The notes under the pieces were generated by a model. It was not told the DNA's origin and did no database searches. It saw only the letters and a list, made by a program, of their open reading frames with translations. Below, one piece after another: positions 62,742-64,000 of a DNA stretch of 64,000 nt (the stretch's first letter is position 1; each line of letters opens with the position of its first letter). Made by a program: the position numbers and the translations under genes. Source of the DNA: VFKI01 sp964647825 (GTDB lineage: Bacteria > Pseudomonadota > Gammaproteobacteria > DSM-16500); the NCBI GenBank assembly GCA_964647825.1, contig CAZYJL010000007.1:43268-107267 (forward strand). The letters are read 5' to 3'.

Positions 62742-62910
62742 CTTTTTTATAAATCTTTTTGGCTTTTCTGCGGGGAATGGCAATGCGTTGACCCGTAGGC
62801 GCCTTGATCCCTTCTACGCCACAGGATGTGCGAACCGAACGCGAAATTAACCGCTCCCGCGTGGCAACGTCTTTGAGATAGGGATTAGTTTGAGCGAGTG
62901 GCTTTTTCAT
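62734..62910 (-). CDS. 58-residue protein with a Fic-inhibitory-type motif (antitoxin candidate)
   Basis: The small ORF reads M-K-K-P-L-A-Q-T-N-P-Y-L-K-D-V-A, then R-S-V-R-T-S-C-G-V-E-G-I-K near 24-36, and ends lysine-rich. S-C-G-V-E-G fits the (S/T)xxxE(G/N) motif whose glutamate blocks ATP binding in Fic proteins and their antitoxins (VbhA type). It is convergent with the Fic gene, which is not the usual antitoxin layout. A TATAAT lies at 62933-62938 upstream; no ribosome-binding site is seen. Related short proteins exist in many bacteria as unknowns, so the antitoxin role is a hypothesis. Confidence 0.55.
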   Translation of the reverse strand: MKKPLAQTNPYLKDVATRERLISRSVRTSCGVEGIKAPTGQRIAIPRRKAKKIYKKVK

Positions 62911-62934
62911 TGATACATTTTTTCATTGATACAT
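62903..62934 (-). repeat. 16-bp perfect tandem duplication at the small ORF start
   Basis: The unit TTTTTCATTGATACAT occurs twice without a gap. On the minus strand each copy contains ATGTATCAATGAAAAA, so the start codon of the 58-residue ORF lies in one copy and the upstream copy fills the space to the TATAAT. Confidence 0.9.
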
Positions 62935-63282
62935 TATAGCAGAATAAGGTTTTGTTTGCCTTTGCTATTACCTGTTGTCATTTTTTATTTCCAAGCGCCT
63001 CACAACGCGATGATAGGTTAATCAATTTCTAACGACTACTCGATTAATTAACTGGGCCGTGTAGGGATCGAACCTACGACCTATTGATTAAGAGTCGGGA
63101 CAGATTATGTTTTCATGGCACATCAAGGAAGGTCACCAAGTTTCACTTAATTACCTAATAACGCTTTATTTAAAGCATTTTTTGCTATATTCTTGCGCCA
63201 AGAAACGTCACCGCGTTTCACCCGCTGCCGGCTTTCAAAAGGAACCCACAGAGGAACCCAGGAATCAGATACAGGAACACCA
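62911..63282. other. Intergenic region with integration junction
   Basis: No gene fits here. It contains the promoter of the small ORF (TATAAT, minus strand, 62933-62938), the tRNA-Lys 3' remnant (63053-63096) and, after it, about 185 bases leading to the integrase start. A plus-strand frame from 63107 overlaps the integrase in another phase and is not a gene. Confidence 0.6.
63053..63096 (-). tRNA. 3' part of tRNA-Lys(CUU), attachment-site remnant
   Basis: Read on the minus strand: GACTCTTAATC (anticodon arm, anticodon CTT), AATAGG (variable loop), TCGTAGGTTCGATCCCTACA (T arm) and CGGCCCA (acceptor end plus discriminator base). The 5' half, D arm and acceptor 5' strand are absent, and no CCA is encoded. 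The break falls in the anticodon stem, where tyrosine integrases often cross over. It is an att site and not a working tRNA gene. Confidence 0.88.
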
Positions 63283-64000
63283 ATGGCATTTACCGACAGA
63301 GACATCCAAAACCTTAAACCAAAGGCCAAACGCTACGATAAACGTGAAAAAAGCCGTAATGGCTTCGCAGTCCGCATCACACCGCTCGGCAAGAAAACCT
63401 TCCTATTCTTTTACACCTTCGAGGGCGTAAAACGGCGGATGACGTTGAGCACCTATTCCCCTACCACACCAGGCTCGCTGGCTAATGCCCACAAAAAGCA
63501 CCGTTCTGCCTTAGCTATCCTTGAGTCTGGCAAAGACCCAGCTTTGGCCAAAAAGACTGAGAAGCTGGAAGCCCGCACCGCACCCACTGTTAACGATTTA
63601 ATCAGCGAATTTATCGAAAAATGGTCAAAACCACGCAAACGGTCATGGAAAGAAGATCAGCGCATTCTAGATCGCGACGTCAAACCACTCTGGGGTAAGC
63701 GCAAGGCAAAGGATATTACCAAACGTGACATCATCCTCCTTCTAGAGGGCATACAAGCACGTGGCGCACCTATCGCCGCCAATAGAACACTTGCGTGTGT
63801 CCGGCGCATGTTTAACTTTGCCGTTGAGCGTGACATCCTCCAAATGACGCCTTGCCTATCCGTAAAGACATTATCTAAAGAAAACCGCCGTGAGCGCTGC
63901 CTCACAGCCGATGAAATTAAAAAATTCTGGCATGGGCTTGATGATGAAATGGCTGCTATATCGTCAGCAACTAAAATTGCCCTCAAATTACAGCTTGTCA
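63283..64000 (+). CDS. Tyrosine recombinase/integrase of an integrative element (partial, runs off the edge)
   Basis: The first 239 residues are visible. The N-terminal DUF4102 domain (F-T-D-R-D-I-Q-N-L-K-P, then R-N-G-F-A-V-R-I-T-P-L-G-K-K-T-F) marks a P4-type integrase. A core-binding domain follows (T-V-N-D-L-I-S-E-F-I-E-K-W, about 100-185) and the catalytic domain begins with L-T-A-D-E-I-K-K-F-W near 207. The R-H-R-Y residues lie beyond the window. AGGA precedes the ATG. It starts 187 bases from a tRNA-Lys 3' remnant and reads away from it, as in genomic islands. Confidence 0.92.
   Translation, partial: MAFTDRDIQNLKPKAKRYDKREKSRNGFAVRITPLGKKTFLFFYTFEGVKRRMTLSTYSPTTPGSLANAHKKHRSALAILESGKDPALAKKTEKLEARTAPTVNDLISEFIEKWSKPRKRSWKEDQRILDRDVKPLWGKRKAKDITKRDIILLLEGIQARGAPIAANRTLACVRRMFNFAVERDILQMTPCLSVKTLSKENRRERCLTADEIKKFWHGLDDEMAAISSATKIALKLQLV

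Noticed and set aside
63053..63096. Functional tRNA-Lys gene
   Set aside because: Only the anticodon arm onward is present; the 5' half is replaced by unrelated sequence.
63107..63430. Plus-strand frame of 107 residues next to the tRNA remnant
   Set aside because: Most of it overlaps the integrase in another phase, it has no plausible domain, and the integrase frame has a good ribosome-binding site.

Overview
The window is AT-rich and densely coded. It looks like a chromosomal segment of a host-associated gammaproteobacterium, most likely of the order Legionellales (Coxiella/Legionella/Berkiella-like). I base this on the mix of ordinary gammaproteobacterial housekeeping genes (hemH, mrdA-rodA-mltB-rlpA, clpS-clpA, icd, mnmA-hflD-purB, tamA-tamB, nth, umuD/umuC) with large unrecognised proteins carrying eukaryote-like modules (F-box, possible ankyrin-like segments, a vault-like repeat/SPFH protein). 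The genus is inference; no rRNA is present.

Layout. 1-3100: end of a beta-propeller-like protein, then lemA, an htpX-like protease and hemH. 3219-5357: a 712-residue unknown protein. 5485-12346: a PagL-like lipid A deacylase and a cell-elongation/cell-wall cluster (mrdA, rodA, mltB, rlpA) ending in a short site-2 protease. 12379-15067: a TPP riboswitch controlling a thiamine-precursor ABC transporter (thiZ-thiX-thiY type), followed by rmuC. 16519-17997: an F-box plus propeller-like protein. 18243-26977: clpA, clpS, icd, an outer-membrane barrel protein, mnmA, hflD and purB. 27078-28546: a C92-type papain-like hydrolase and a DUF2845-like secreted protein. 28879-33127: a complete D-xylose uptake and isomerase operon. 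33557-38632: an S58 peptidase and the tamA-tamB pair.

38700-47923 holds several secreted or unknown proteins, one frameshifted gene, a GIY-YIG protein, an ArnC-like glycosyltransferase with a flavin-type partner, nth, a TerC-like membrane protein and an LbtU-like outer-membrane protein. 48291-52881 holds a DabA-DabB inorganic-carbon uptake system with a divergent LysR regulator. 52951-54947 holds umuD and umuC, split by a small palindromic mobile element. 54996-62193 holds a second F-box-like protein, a mosaic of gene fragments, the vault-like protein, a POT peptide transporter and tryptophan 2,3-dioxygenase. 62340-64000 holds a truncated Fic protein, a 58-residue convergent ORF with a Fic-inhibitory-type motif, the 3' end of a tRNA-Lys gene and a tyrosine integrase running off the window, which marks an integrated element.

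The most unusual item is the protein at 56940-59774. It has about seven repeats of roughly 52 residues, then an SPFH/shoulder-like domain, then a long charged helix and a Gly/Phe-rich tail. This is the domain order of eukaryotic major vault protein. Three dispersed non-coding repeat families were also found: an approximately 163-bp terminal-inverted-repeat element in four places, a GGATCCCGC-type palindrome, and a REP-like hairpin in inverted copies.
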